This document shows, in pieces, positions 20,801 through 29,913 of a stretch of DNA of 64,000 bases. Origin of the DNA: Aradus depressus (taxonomy: Eukaryota; Arthropoda; Insecta; Hemiptera; Aradidae); NCBI GenBank assembly GCA_963662175.1, contig OY759224.1, positions 9,102,550-9,166,549 of the forward strand, given 5' to 3'. The translations under genes were made by a program, and so were the position numbers. Position 1 is the first letter of the stretch, and each line of letters starts with the position of its first letter. The notes under the pieces are model-generated. The model saw only the letters and a program-made list of their open reading frames with translations, was not told the DNA's origin and did not search any database.

Positions 20801-23800
20801 AGGTGTTCACATCGGCCCTACCAAACTATATATAGTTAAAATAAAATAATGGTCACCAGATCGGGCTCTCGGTGGAGGTAACTCTTCCGGATTTGCATCT
20901 GCCGTGCTCGAAAATAGGTTCAAAAATCTTTCAGTGTACCTTTCGTTTCCACAGCAGTAGACTCATTTTCAATCAATATCCAAGTTTCACAAGTGTAAAT
21001 CACAGTTGAATAGACAATTGTTTTGTATACAATTAACTTGGTCCTTCTTGTTAATGTCTGGAACTTGAGTATTATTTGGACGGAGAAACGCAGTTGGTTA
21101 TTGTGACTCATGAGGGCATGCCTGGGCTTTAACTACAAGGTCATATCGCGTACTACCAGAGTGCTCTTTCATCGCTCTGGTGTACATGAGCCGCACTCTA
21201 CTCTGAGAGTCCTAAATTTGTATTCACCTAGGGTTAGGGGTCTTGGAGTACCTAACATCGTACAGGCTCAGTATCATCGCTTAACATCCTATCCTAAGTT
21301 TTTGCTACCTCCCAGATAAAATAAACTAAGGGCCTCGGCCGGGTTTCGAGATCAGTAAGCAAGCAGGCATACCACTGAGCTACCAGCGCCCTCGAAATTC
21401 CCATTAATACATGAGTACCCACAAGTCTTTCTCATGTAACTGATAATCTTATATATAGAAACGAGGTTTTGTTCCAGAATTCACCGTTGTGCTATCCTGA
21501 GATATAAGATCAATTCATACTAGAACTTTTTACATCTTACTAATTTTTTAAAGCTCCACAAGAACTAACTGAGCGCAAGATCGCTGGTTCGAAACCCGGT
21601 CGAGGCTCTTAAGGTTTTTATCTGAGAGATAAAGAAAACATTGAGCCAGTGTCAGGTACTCGTGTTAAAATTGATTTTAAAAAGGAACCATTTCATATAG
21701 AGGAGGTTGAACTTCATGTTTATACAATCAATTAATTGTTATTCATAAAAACAATCGGTCAAGTGCAAACTATACTTGCACAATTAGTGTTCCGTGCCAT
21801 CAGTCACCACTTAAATTATTAATAACAATGCACTCGTGATAACTTTTCGTTCAATTTACACCTTACAGGCAATGTTTCTGATTTTCTTCAAATTTTTCTG
21901 GTTTATACTTTTGGAGGTAGGGTGGGAGAATAACAAATTTTAATAAATCATTTTGAAAAACGTGTAAGGACAAAAGTTGTTCCTTACGTTGTGAGAAATA
22001 TTTTTTGTCAAGCGGTTATAAAGAAATAAACAATTAAATTGTTTATAACAATTTATCGCGCTAGAAGTTTTCAATCCCGATAATTTTGGCTCAATGTTCA
22101 CTCAATTCTCAGTGTTCATGATTTTTTTTAGATTTTTCTGAACGATCCCTTTGTTGATAAGGGTGGCGGGAAGGAATTTTTATGCGTTTTTCCGAAAATT
22201 TGGGTTGATATTCAGCGCTGAATTCTGAAAAGCACTCAACCTTTTTTAGATACAATATTTTAATCATCTCTTCTTGAGGCTTGGGCCTTTTTCATTTTTT
22301 TTTTATTATTTACAATTTTTTTTTTGTATATCTATCCAATATTGCATTTAACATAAGTAAAACCAATAAAATCAGTACTTGCTCGAAGAAGTAATTGCAA
22401 ACTACCAAGAAGATGCCAGTAGCTCTCCTGGATATTTATTTAGTGCTGATGGTGACTTCGAAGAAGATGAACTTCTATCTTCTCAGGTCAGTTTTTAAAC
22501 AATTATTAAATATTTATGTATATTTTTAAATTTTTGTTTATATAAATCATGGGAGGGCGCCGGTAGCTCAGTGGTATGCGTGCTTGACTTCTGAGCTCAA
22601 GTACGTGGGTTCGTAACCCGACCGAGGCCCTTAGTTTATTTTATCTGGGAGGTAAAATAAACTTAAGCACGCCGTCCTTCGGATGGGACGTTAAGCGATG
22701 GTCCCGAGCCTGTACAATGTCAGGTACTCGTTAAAGACCCCTATCCTAGATGAATAAAAATTTAGGGTAGGCAAAATTTAGGACTCCCACAGTAGAGTCG
22801 GGCTCATGTCCACCAGAGTGACGAAAGAGCACTCTGGTAGTAGGCGATATGACCTCGCAGTTAAAGCCCGGGCATGAGTCATAAAACCTAACCTAACCTA
22901 TAAATCATGGCAGCAATCTAATGATATTTGATACGTCTGTTTGATTTTTTTTTAAGTCAGATAATTTTTTCTTTTTTACTTTCTTACCAGTGGTCAGGGT
23001 GTACTCATGTCAACTCGGGTACACGGACATCATGCGTAAGTCCGGGTATCCGGGCTTCGTGACCATCGTTGTTGTCATTTTCCCATTATCTATTCCGGGG
23101 CAATGTCCTTGCAACGCTCTGGTTTGGAGTGTCCGTGGATCTCTTCTTCCTGGGGTAGATGTAAGGGCTCATCAATATTTGCTCCTAAGGGCATACTGCG
23201 TCTACAGTAATACGAGGCAACATCATCACCCAAGACCAAGCCTTATACCAACCACTTTTGTACATCACTCTCCCTCCGCTCAAATTTATGTCGTACTGAC
23301 ATTACCGGGTACCTGGCAGCCACTTGCAGAATTACGATGTACAATGAAACTGAAAATCTTTAGGCCTCATTAAATACATAATTTTTTTTTTTCACAATTA
23401 CTTAATATTAAATACTTCGTGTTATTATCCCTTTTATACATTGTTCTGTTATTAATCCTTCCTTGGGAAAAATATAATAAATCTGTAGAAATATTGTGAA
23501 ATATTAATAATTTAATACAAAATTGTTTTTTAATTATAAAGTAGCTGTATTTACTCTGAACAAATATTAAGTGATAAAGGGAATGTTTTATTGTAATTTG
23601 TTATATTTTGAATTATTTGACGGTTCAGTAAAAAAATCATAGCTAAGTCAGGACAACGTTCTAAAGGACCTCTTTAGTTAGGCGCTATAAAGAAACAATA
23701 GTTATCACGATTCATGCCCGGGCTTTTAAGTACTCGTATTGCCTACTACTAAGCGCTTTCTGGTCACTCTGGTGGACATGAGCCCGACTCTATTATGGGA

Positions 23801-24504
23801 GTCCAGATTTATTCGCCTTGGGTCAGGATCGTTAACGAATATCTAACATTGTACATGCTCGGGACCATTGCTTCACGTCCCATCCGAAGGACGGCATCCG
23901 CAAGGGTTTTTCACACCCCAGATAAAAAACGAATGTAGTAGATACAGACTAGGAAAATTGAGTTGTGTTAATTTTGTTTGTTTCTGGAGTTGACAGATCA
24001 ACTAGAACGGTCAGCTGATAAAGGGCCAAACACGATATAAAATCGTTTACTGATTTTGGCCTAACTTTGCTGTGTATTAAATGTTACAGATTTCATTGAA
24101 ATCAATTGACGATTGATCGATTTAGATTGGGTGTCTTATTTTCTATTAGTTTTATTATAAGTTGAATATAGTTGTAAATATCTTCTGTTGCAGTCTTCTG
24201 ATTCTATACAGCCTGGCGTCTCGCGGCAGCCATCGTTTTCTGCCATAACGCCTGCACAGCTTGCTGCCGCTATAGCTTCTGCTTCCTCAGGTATTTACAT
24301 CAGCCTTTTTAATATAATTTTAAATTAATTTTTGCAACGACTTGAACAAAAGGTGGACTGACTCGGCATTGCGCGCTCAGAAAAAATGAGAATTCTTACT
24401 TCCGAAGTTCATGGAAAGTTATATTATCTATCAAAAAATTCTTAACATTTTTTGCAGAGATATTGTGAAACACACACGTATGTTTTTTTTTAAGTATCTA
24501 TTTC

Positions 24505-24564
<60 letters not shown>

Positions 24565-27276
24565 GGGAGTACTTTCTGTATTGCTACCATCTTCAGTCAT
24601 GACTTAACAAATACTAAATGGAAGTTCAACCAGTTTACAATCCAAACGGTACTCTTCCTTCAGCCCCCATGGGGTTTTTCTCTGTACAGTTTGGTCTTAA
24701 AATATCGAAACATTAAAAATAAAATTTCGTCTCATATTGAAGTCTTAATAATAAAAGAAAATTTTTGAAATAGTATGCGCTGATTAAAATACAAATATAT
24801 ATGCATATATGAAATAAATAGAAGATGACAATAGTAAATATATGAATAAAATATAAAAATACATAGTTTTTTTGAGGAATTTAGACTGGTTGGATTGTAA
24901 ACTGGTTGAACTTCCAATATTTGATTTGAATGCTGCTTCCGAATCCTTGTACTAATTTTTGTATCGATTCATTCTTTACATCGGCAGTTATCCTGGTCCC
25001 CCTTCTCTGGTCTTCCCCTTCTTTTCGGCTGATATCACTGAAAATTAATATGTGTCAGACAGAGCAATAACTATCTGGTAACTAATGATTCTCTCTTATT
25101 ACCATGCGCGGAAGTGTTCGCACATCTGACCAGATGTATTTGTTCTTTATGGGTGGAGAGAAAAAGTCACTCCCAAATTCATTCCATCTCCGATTTTTGA
25201 CGTAGCACTACGTCTTTCACGGCGGTAGGGGGGGGGGGGGGGGGGGTTAAAGTGCGTCACGAAAATGTGTCACACTTTGAGAGATTATATCTCCTAAAAT
25301 AATAATCGTAGAATAATGAACCAAACTACGATAGATAGCTTTTGTAGTACGATTTTGTTATAAATTTTCATTTCCTCATATGCCTACTTAAATACGGCAG
25401 CATAAAAACAAAAAATTAGGCGAAATCCCGAATAATTGAGTCTCAAAGTTAGTAGAAGAGTCGCGAACCGCCATCTATTCGTAATGTATCAAACTTTTTA
25501 TCGACAGGCATCCTTCTTCTCTTGAAAGAGAAGGATGAGTTATGTATTTATTTTATTTGTAATATGTATTATTTATGAAAGATAAAAGTTTGAAACATCT
25601 TAATAAATTATCATAATAAATAAATCGTACTACACAATTGACAACAATAATACAGCTCATTCTGCTTCTAGTGAAATTAATTAATAATCGATTATGATAG
25701 TTACCATGAATTATATATAGCATAAATTTATATGAAATAAATAAAATAAGAAAGATTTCTTTTGTTTTAATTTGAAAAACTGAATATAATAGACGTAGTT
25801 CTACGTCATCGGTTGCGGCACAGTCGTAGATGTGCCCTTTTTTTTGTTCCCTTTCTTACTATTTGTTTACTTAATTGTTTGCATTGTTATATATTTTTTT
25901 CTTCCAGGAAATGGAGGTGGGGGTGGGGCTGGAAGCGGCGGAAGCAGTAGTGATGGAGGCGGAAGTACCATCACTCCAGAGATGGTGAGTGAAGCGATGC
26001 AGCGAGCAATGGCCAGCGTAGTGCCTGCCAGGTTCCCATCACAGCCACAGGTAAGTCAGGTTAGGGTTTAGCTAATTAAGTCACACGTTGTCTTCCCATT
26101 GTTTTATTTCGGCTTTCAGTACTGCGTCATCATCAGTGGCACACATTACCGTTAGACACTATAGTATACTGCATTGGAATCCAGTTCTGGAAATAAAACA
26201 GTGATAAGTTATATATTTATTATATATTATAATAAATTATATATTATAATCTATGAGAACTCTCGTTCCACAAGATCTAGTTACCACCTTTGGAAATGAA
26301 CATGTCTTCTTCATTCACTTGTTTATTTATGATATTGTCTAATTTCACCAACTATATTTACATGAGAGTACTTTCGGTATTTCTACCATCCTCAGCCAAA
26401 AGCATAAGAGATAAGACTGTCTTATATATAGTTGGTGAAATTAGACAATATCATAAATAAACAAGTGAATGAAGAAGACATGTTCATTTGAATTATTTCA
26501 CAATATCTCTACAATAATGTCAGTTTTCATTATCTATTTAGTTCATCTATAACAACATACTTAACCAGTATAAAAGGTCGGTGAATTTCCTTTAAAAATT
26601 CCACTTTTTGGACACCAGGAAGTCTTTACGGGGCATTTTGAGGAATTATTGAAAAAGATTTATCCGATCTAATTTATTTTGTTGGCAATATAGCTATCCT
26701 TGAGAGCCAGATTGGAAAACGGTAGTAGTTTTAAAAGCAAAATTAAAAAAATAGGCTATGTGACCTATGTGCATTTGCATATCAATTAAAAATCTATGTA
26801 TAGATTAAATTCAATTAAATGAATAAATAATTCTGTACTGAATAAAATGCCTAGTTGGTATCATACCATGCTGGAAAGTTTGCTGTGTGGACCTCAAAGG
26901 CCGCACTTAGTTACAAATGCCACCTTTGTAGAGTCATAATACACGGCACAGTAATTTCTTCTGATTTAGGCTGCAAAGAGACGAAACACACTCGAAACCT
27001 GCTTATTTTATTTTATTTTGACTACGTTTTATCAGAAATGTTCCAATTATCCGGAGTTCCTATTAAGTGGAGTCGACTATACTTAAATAAACATGTGTGT
27101 GTTAGGATTCCAGTGAGGATGGGTCAAACTTGCGAGAGGGCCTTCGCCAGATGCGAGAGTTGGGTCTGACTGACGACGCTGTCAACCTGCAGGCTCTTCA
27201 GCTTGCCGGCGGCAACGTGCACGCCGCTGTCGATCTCGTCTTCTCCGGAGCTATCTCACCGACCGGACCTGCATGA
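17872..27276 (+). CDS. UBL7: UBL7-like ubiquitin-like/UBA protein
   Basis: Nine coding exons: 17872-18010, 18082-18183, 18257-18360, 18450-18583, 19715-19877, 22376-22486, 24194-24290, 25908-26050 and 27106-27276. All borders are GT/AG and phases join, giving about 387 aa (human UBL7 380). Exons 1-3 encode an N-terminal ubiquitin-like domain (LELVYCGNILEDESTLRSNG, GVMVHVLKKKPR). Exons 3-4 hold the conserved AFRTLTLNPSYRHSLQ and VIPGLSQDPVAISLIQDPEL. Exons 7-8 hold ITPAQLAAAIASA and a Gly/Ser-rich stretch. Exon 9 encodes the UBA domain (LRQMRELGLTDDAVNLQALQ, GGNVHAAVDLVFSG) and the TGA. The family is a ubiquitin-binding adaptor type. Exon 6 resembles the end of exon 5 and has a weak acceptor, so it may be a duplicated or alternative exon. 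Confidence 0.92.
18935..19300 (-). pseudogene. Endonuclease (EEP-fold) remnant, Helentron- or LINE-derived
   Basis: Minus-strand reading gives ILAGDFNCNFAEERAKPLIR, LRMVNDRKLTT, KRGTTIDAVFARIVENIES and YYFSDHKPIISF. These carry the GDFN, TIDAVF and SDHKP motifs of exonuclease-endonuclease-phosphatase domains. A one-base frame break at about 19235 separates it from upstream VWEGMNESWRALIDKYDSSI. The style recalls endonucleases carried by Helitron-like Helentrons in insects, but a LINE origin is not excluded. It lies in UBL7 intron 4. Confidence 0.65.
19960..20455 (+). repeat. Interspersed repeat built of degenerate ~125-bp units
   Basis: Same family as 3177-3875, with three diverged units, each with a TCGACACGAAATTTTATATG-like stretch and a TTTTCAGTCAAATCGGCC-like stretch. 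It ends near GATTCACCGACTAC. Confidence 0.7.
20574..20836 (+). repeat. tRNA-derived SINE joined to a LINE-like 3' tail
   Basis: Head with box A TAGCTCAGTGGTA and box B GGTTCGTAGCCC, and a short body to about 20715. It continues into GCATTGGATGCTTAGCTCCC...CTATATATAG, which resembles the 3' end of the LINE at 14190-14250. Confidence 0.75.
20915..21108 (-). pseudogene. LINE reverse transcriptase C-terminal remnant
   Basis: Encodes LRFSVQIILKFQTLTRRTKL, IVYKTIVYSTVIYTCETWIL and IENES on the minus strand, the same family as 5058-5285. Confidence 0.65.
21101..21395 (-). repeat. tRNA-derived SINE, near full length
   Basis: Reverse complement of the family consensus, from the GGCATGAGTCA end at 21101-21120 to box A TAGCTCAGTGGT near 21372. 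Confidence 0.85.
21565..21668 (+). repeat. SINE fragment (tRNA part)
   Basis: Box B GGTTCGAAACCCGG with GTCGAGGC, then a shortened body to GTCAGGTACTCGT. Confidence 0.7.
22553..22898 (+). repeat. tRNA-derived SINE, full-length reference copy
   Basis: 346 bp flanked by a 12-bp target duplication TATAAATCATGG (22541-22552 and 22899-22910). It starts GAGGGCGCC and has polymerase III box A TAGCTCAGTGGTA and box B-like GGTTCGTAACCC. The body includes CGTCCTTCGGATGGGACGTT and CACTCTGGTAGTAGGCGAT. The tail is a CCTAA-type tandem repeat. It lies in UBL7 intron 6. Confidence 0.93.
23000..23245 (-). pseudogene. LINE ORF2 C-terminal fragment, second copy of the 6180-6530 family
   Basis: Shares GGTATCCGGGCTTCGTGACC-type sequence and GGGCTCATCAATATTTGCTC with the region 6310-6530. 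Coding capacity is destroyed by indels. Confidence 0.65.
23707..23925 (-). repeat. tRNA-derived SINE lacking the tRNA head
   Basis: Minus-orientation body: TCATGCCCGGGCTTT, TGGACATGAGCCCGACTCTA and CGTCCCATCCGAAGGACGGC. Confidence 0.8.
24509..24557. repeat. (TA)n microsatellite inside a foldback-family repeat
   Basis: Pure TA/AT run of about 49 bp. It precedes a GGGAGTACTTTCTGTATTGC stretch of the hammerhead-like family (minus strand, 24562-24606). Confidence 0.85.
24614..24918. mobile_element. Small inverted-repeat element (MITE-like)
   Basis: About 28-bp inverted repeats beginning GGAAGTTCAACCAGTTTACA at 24619 and mirrored at about 24890-24917. The AT-rich interior has no coding sequence. 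It is inserted at the edge of a foldback repeat in UBL7 intron 7. Superfamily unknown. Confidence 0.6.
25195..25820. repeat. Repeat bounded by palindromic TGACGTAG motifs, with poly-G
   Basis: TGACGTAGCACTACGTC near 25199 and the inverted GACGTAGTTCTACGTCA near 25794 may mark element ends. A run of 19 G lies at 25228-25246. The interior is AT-rich and non-coding. Confidence 0.4.
26294..26489. repeat. Perfect 64-bp inverted repeat with internal hammerhead-like motif
   Basis: Arms 26294-26357 and 26426-26489 are exact reverse complements. The loop carries, on the minus strand, CUGAGGA 26395-26389, a GGUA/UACC hairpin with GAAA loop, GAAA 26375-26372 and self-complementary AGUACU. Confidence 0.85.
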
Positions 27277-27569
27277 CCTCTCATCGACAACTTCACTCCT
27301 TTATTATAATAAATATACTTTCTCCCTATAGACTTTATCTATTATAGATTGTTTGAAATTAATGGAACAATATAAATTAAAAGAAGTATTTTTTTTTTAA
27401 ATTTATTAATCTCATGTGTTCTTGTTTCATTAAACATTTTGTAAATAAAATGTTATGTGTTGTATTTCTTGAGTCCTAAGAACACACCCAATACCGTCCT
27501 CCAAGTCCAAAGACAGCCATAAGAAAAAGGTATCATGTATCTCTCATCTCCTTTTTTACTTTCTCAGTT

Positions 27570-27870
27570 ATACGAAGTACAGGGGTAGTTACGTAATCGG
27601 CCAAATATTCAATTTTGAGTTTTCAACGGAATTTCATGCTTTCGAACCCGTTATAAAATTTAAAAAATTGTAATGTGCCCATTACAGGACTTTTTTATAT
27701 ACCAACCACGCTTACAGATCACTCTTTTTCCCCTCTTCCCAAAATTATTTCATACTGTGTATAAGAATGTCTACTCTCAAGATAACACTGTACAGAGACA
27801 AAATGAAATGATTTTGAGAAGGGGAGGGGGAGAGACAGAGTGATCTGTTTCTTAATTTTTATAATTTTTC
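27570..27870. repeat. Fragment of the ~125-bp-unit repeat family
   Basis: Begins with GTACAGGGGTAGTTACGTAA and GAGTTTTCAACGGAATTTC, matching the element end at 62697-62760. The short inverted pair AGATCACTCT / AGAGTGATCT near 27717 and 27840 is nested within it. Confidence 0.5.
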
Positions 27871-28214
27871 AAAAAAAAAAAAAACTACCAATACAAAACC
27901 ATATTTTAAAGTTCGTTCCTATGAGTTACGATTTAAAAATCACTTAAGGGGGCTCCACACGCAACGGAAAATCCGAAGGCATGCCTCAAGGCGCCGGGCC
28001 TTGAGGCGAACCTCTATGTGTGGAGGGAGAATTCTGTTGAGGTATTCCTGCGGATCTTGCGTCTGGAGGCCGGAAATTTCAATACAAAATCTCATTCGTT
28101 TTGCCTCAAGGCCTCTCGTCTCAAGGCCGATCGGACCGTGTGGAGGGGTGGGAGGTAGGCCTCGAGGCGATTCAGTTGTACTCTAGTTGTGTTAGAAGAG
28201 GCCGTGTTTGATTA

Positions 28215-28490
28215 AATCCAGTTTTCACGTAAAATCATGGCCCGTGATAACATTCTGCCGTTGGTTCCAAAATCACATAGAATAAACTGATAATTTGCAT
28301 CAACTATTGCCATTAAAACCAAACTGTGTTGGCCTTTATAGTTATAATACCGAGAGACGCTTCCATTCGGAGAAATTATGTTCACGTGTTTTCCATCAAT
28401 ACTTCCAAGGCAATGCGGAAAATTCCATTTATCCTCAAAGCCTTTCGCTATATTTTTCCAGTCCTCACAGGTTTTTGGAAACTGAAAACT
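28215..28490 (-). pseudogene. PIF/Harbinger transposase fragment (DDE_Tnp_4 type)
   Basis: Minus-strand reading gives FPKTCEDWKNIAKGFEDKWN, FPHCLGSIDGKHV, YYNYKGQHSLVLMAIVDANY and CDFGTNGRMLS. This is the central catalytic part of Harbinger transposases with the first two aspartates (SIDGKH, VDANY). The third acidic residue region and the N-terminus are missing, so the copy is non-autonomous. Confidence 0.88.
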
Positions 28491-28669
28491 GAATTAATAA
28501 AATAATAACATGAGAAAATTGTAATAATTATAATTATTATTAATATTTCATTAATTATAATTAATAACTAGTAACGTAATATCATTTTAATTTCTAGGAA
28601 ACGATTCAACTGAAGGGATTACGGTATCCCACTTTGTATCCACATTCCGCCCTGAAGATGGTCAATAAT

Positions 28670-29140
28670 TAACAACTTATTTTTGAAATATTGTCTATTC
28701 CACTCAAGATATATATACATATAACAACCGGTTTCGGCGTTATACCATCGTCAGGTCTAGTTGTGAACTAAGTCAGTTTGCAGAGAGCGACCCTTCAAAT
28801 ACATCTCAGGTCAAAGGGTGCTATTAAAACTTGGGAGTCCCCCGGCTGTACCGTTAGCTAACTCATGAAATATTTCTTAGTTGAAATAAATTTGGTCATT
28901 CATACAAATGTTCCTTTTGTTAGCTTTATTTATTTCTAATTGTTCTAAGCCATTAAGTAGCCTGCTTTTTGGGCGACGTGCAGTCAATTATACATTGGAC
29001 AGACTGAACGTCGTTTTAGGGAAAGAATTAAAGAACACACGGCCGAAATAAAGAACCGAGGAAACCGTTCTACATTCGCGACCCACATAATTGACAATAG
29101 CCACACTTTCGACCCATCTACAGGCATCAAATATCTATAT
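28670..29140 (+). pseudogene. Penelope-like element remnant with GIY-YIG endonuclease
   Basis: At 28979-29137 the plus strand reads CSQLYIGQTERRFRERIKEH, TAEIKNRGNRSTFATHIIDN and SHTFDPSTGIKYL. This is the C-terminal GIY-YIG nuclease of Penelope-like elements, with YIG and the following conserved R and H. No reverse transcriptase remains. About 220 bp upstream, on the minus strand, is a hammerhead-like motif with intact core (28723-28757), as expected for Penelope terminal repeats. Confidence 0.82.
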
Positions 29141-29159
29141 AAATTATTATTAATTAATA

Positions 29160-29405
29160 TTCTATCAAATATATACGAATACGAATATTATTCACAGAAC
29201 CTTATTTGTGAATACGAATATGAATTTTATGAACAGGACCCCCATACATTCGTATTCGCATTTTCGAATACGAATACAATTGTATTTTCAGGTACGAGCA
29301 CATATGAATACGAATATATTCGTATTCACAGCCAAAAAATATGAATACACTCGTATTCACACCCAAAAAATATGAATACACTCGTATTCACACTCAAAAA
29401 ATGTG
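29160..29405. repeat. GAATACGAATA-rich tandem repeat
   Basis: About three 31-bp units containing AAAAAATATGAATACACTCG at 29335-29405, preceded by irregular GAATACG/CGTATTC palindromes. It lies inside the Harbinger element. Confidence 0.8.
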
Positions 29406-29913
29406 AATACACCGATATACTGGAGTGCCTTAAGGCTGGCCTTCGGATATTCCGTAGTGTGTGGAGACCCCCCACTATTTGGGTTCGCCTCAAGGCCCGG
29501 CGCCTTGAGGCATGCCTTCGGATTTTCCGTTGCGTGTGGAGCCCCCTTTAGATATATTCCTTGTAGACATTCAGTTTACATTCTTCGGGGCGCTATAACG
29601 TTTGTCGATTTTTTTTATTAACAATTATGATAAAACTCAATTTTTCAATTTCGTTTTCGGGTAAATCATTTTATTTAAAAGTATCATTATAAGATGCGGT
29701 ATAACTATAACAGAAAATATACAATTTGGTTAAGGTTAATAAATTGATGATTTATTTTATTTATTTTTAACTTTATTATTGAAATCTTGACAAATAGTAG
29801 TAATAAGAATAATTTCTATTCCATATTATAATTATTAATTTTTTACTCAAGCGAAACACCTAAAAACATTTACATTGTGAATTTAAAAAAAAAAAAAAAG
29901 TTCCTAAGATGAT

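Larger units (their letters stand above)
27947..29547 (-). mobile_element. PIF/Harbinger DNA transposon
   Basis: 1601 bp with perfect inverted repeats of about 66 bp starting AGGGGGCTCCACACGCAACG, and a TTA target duplication (27944-27946 and 29548-29550). This is the PIF/Harbinger signature. It contains a degraded transposase (minus strand) and an inserted Penelope remnant. It lies between the convergent UBL7 and ZCCHC17 genes. Confidence 0.93.

Noticed and set aside
22562..22635. Genuine tRNA gene (clear A and B boxes)
   Set aside because: The same head occurs in about 20 copies fused to a constant non-tRNA body with target duplications, so it is a SINE. No cloverleaf with matched acceptor stem was apparent.
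22884..22900. Telomeric (TTAGG)n tract
   Set aside because: Only about three units and it is the tail of a SINE copy inside its target duplication.
22990..23373. Plus-strand ORF of 127 codons
   Set aside because: Antisense to a LINE fragment related to 6180-6530; no protein motif in this frame.
24411..24602. Small ORF over a TA repeat
   Set aside because: Translated microsatellite (YIYIY pattern), no support as a gene.
26855..27169. Plus-strand ORF of 104 codons overlapping UBL7 exon 9
   Set aside because: Wrong frame relative to the UBA domain; most of it is intron.
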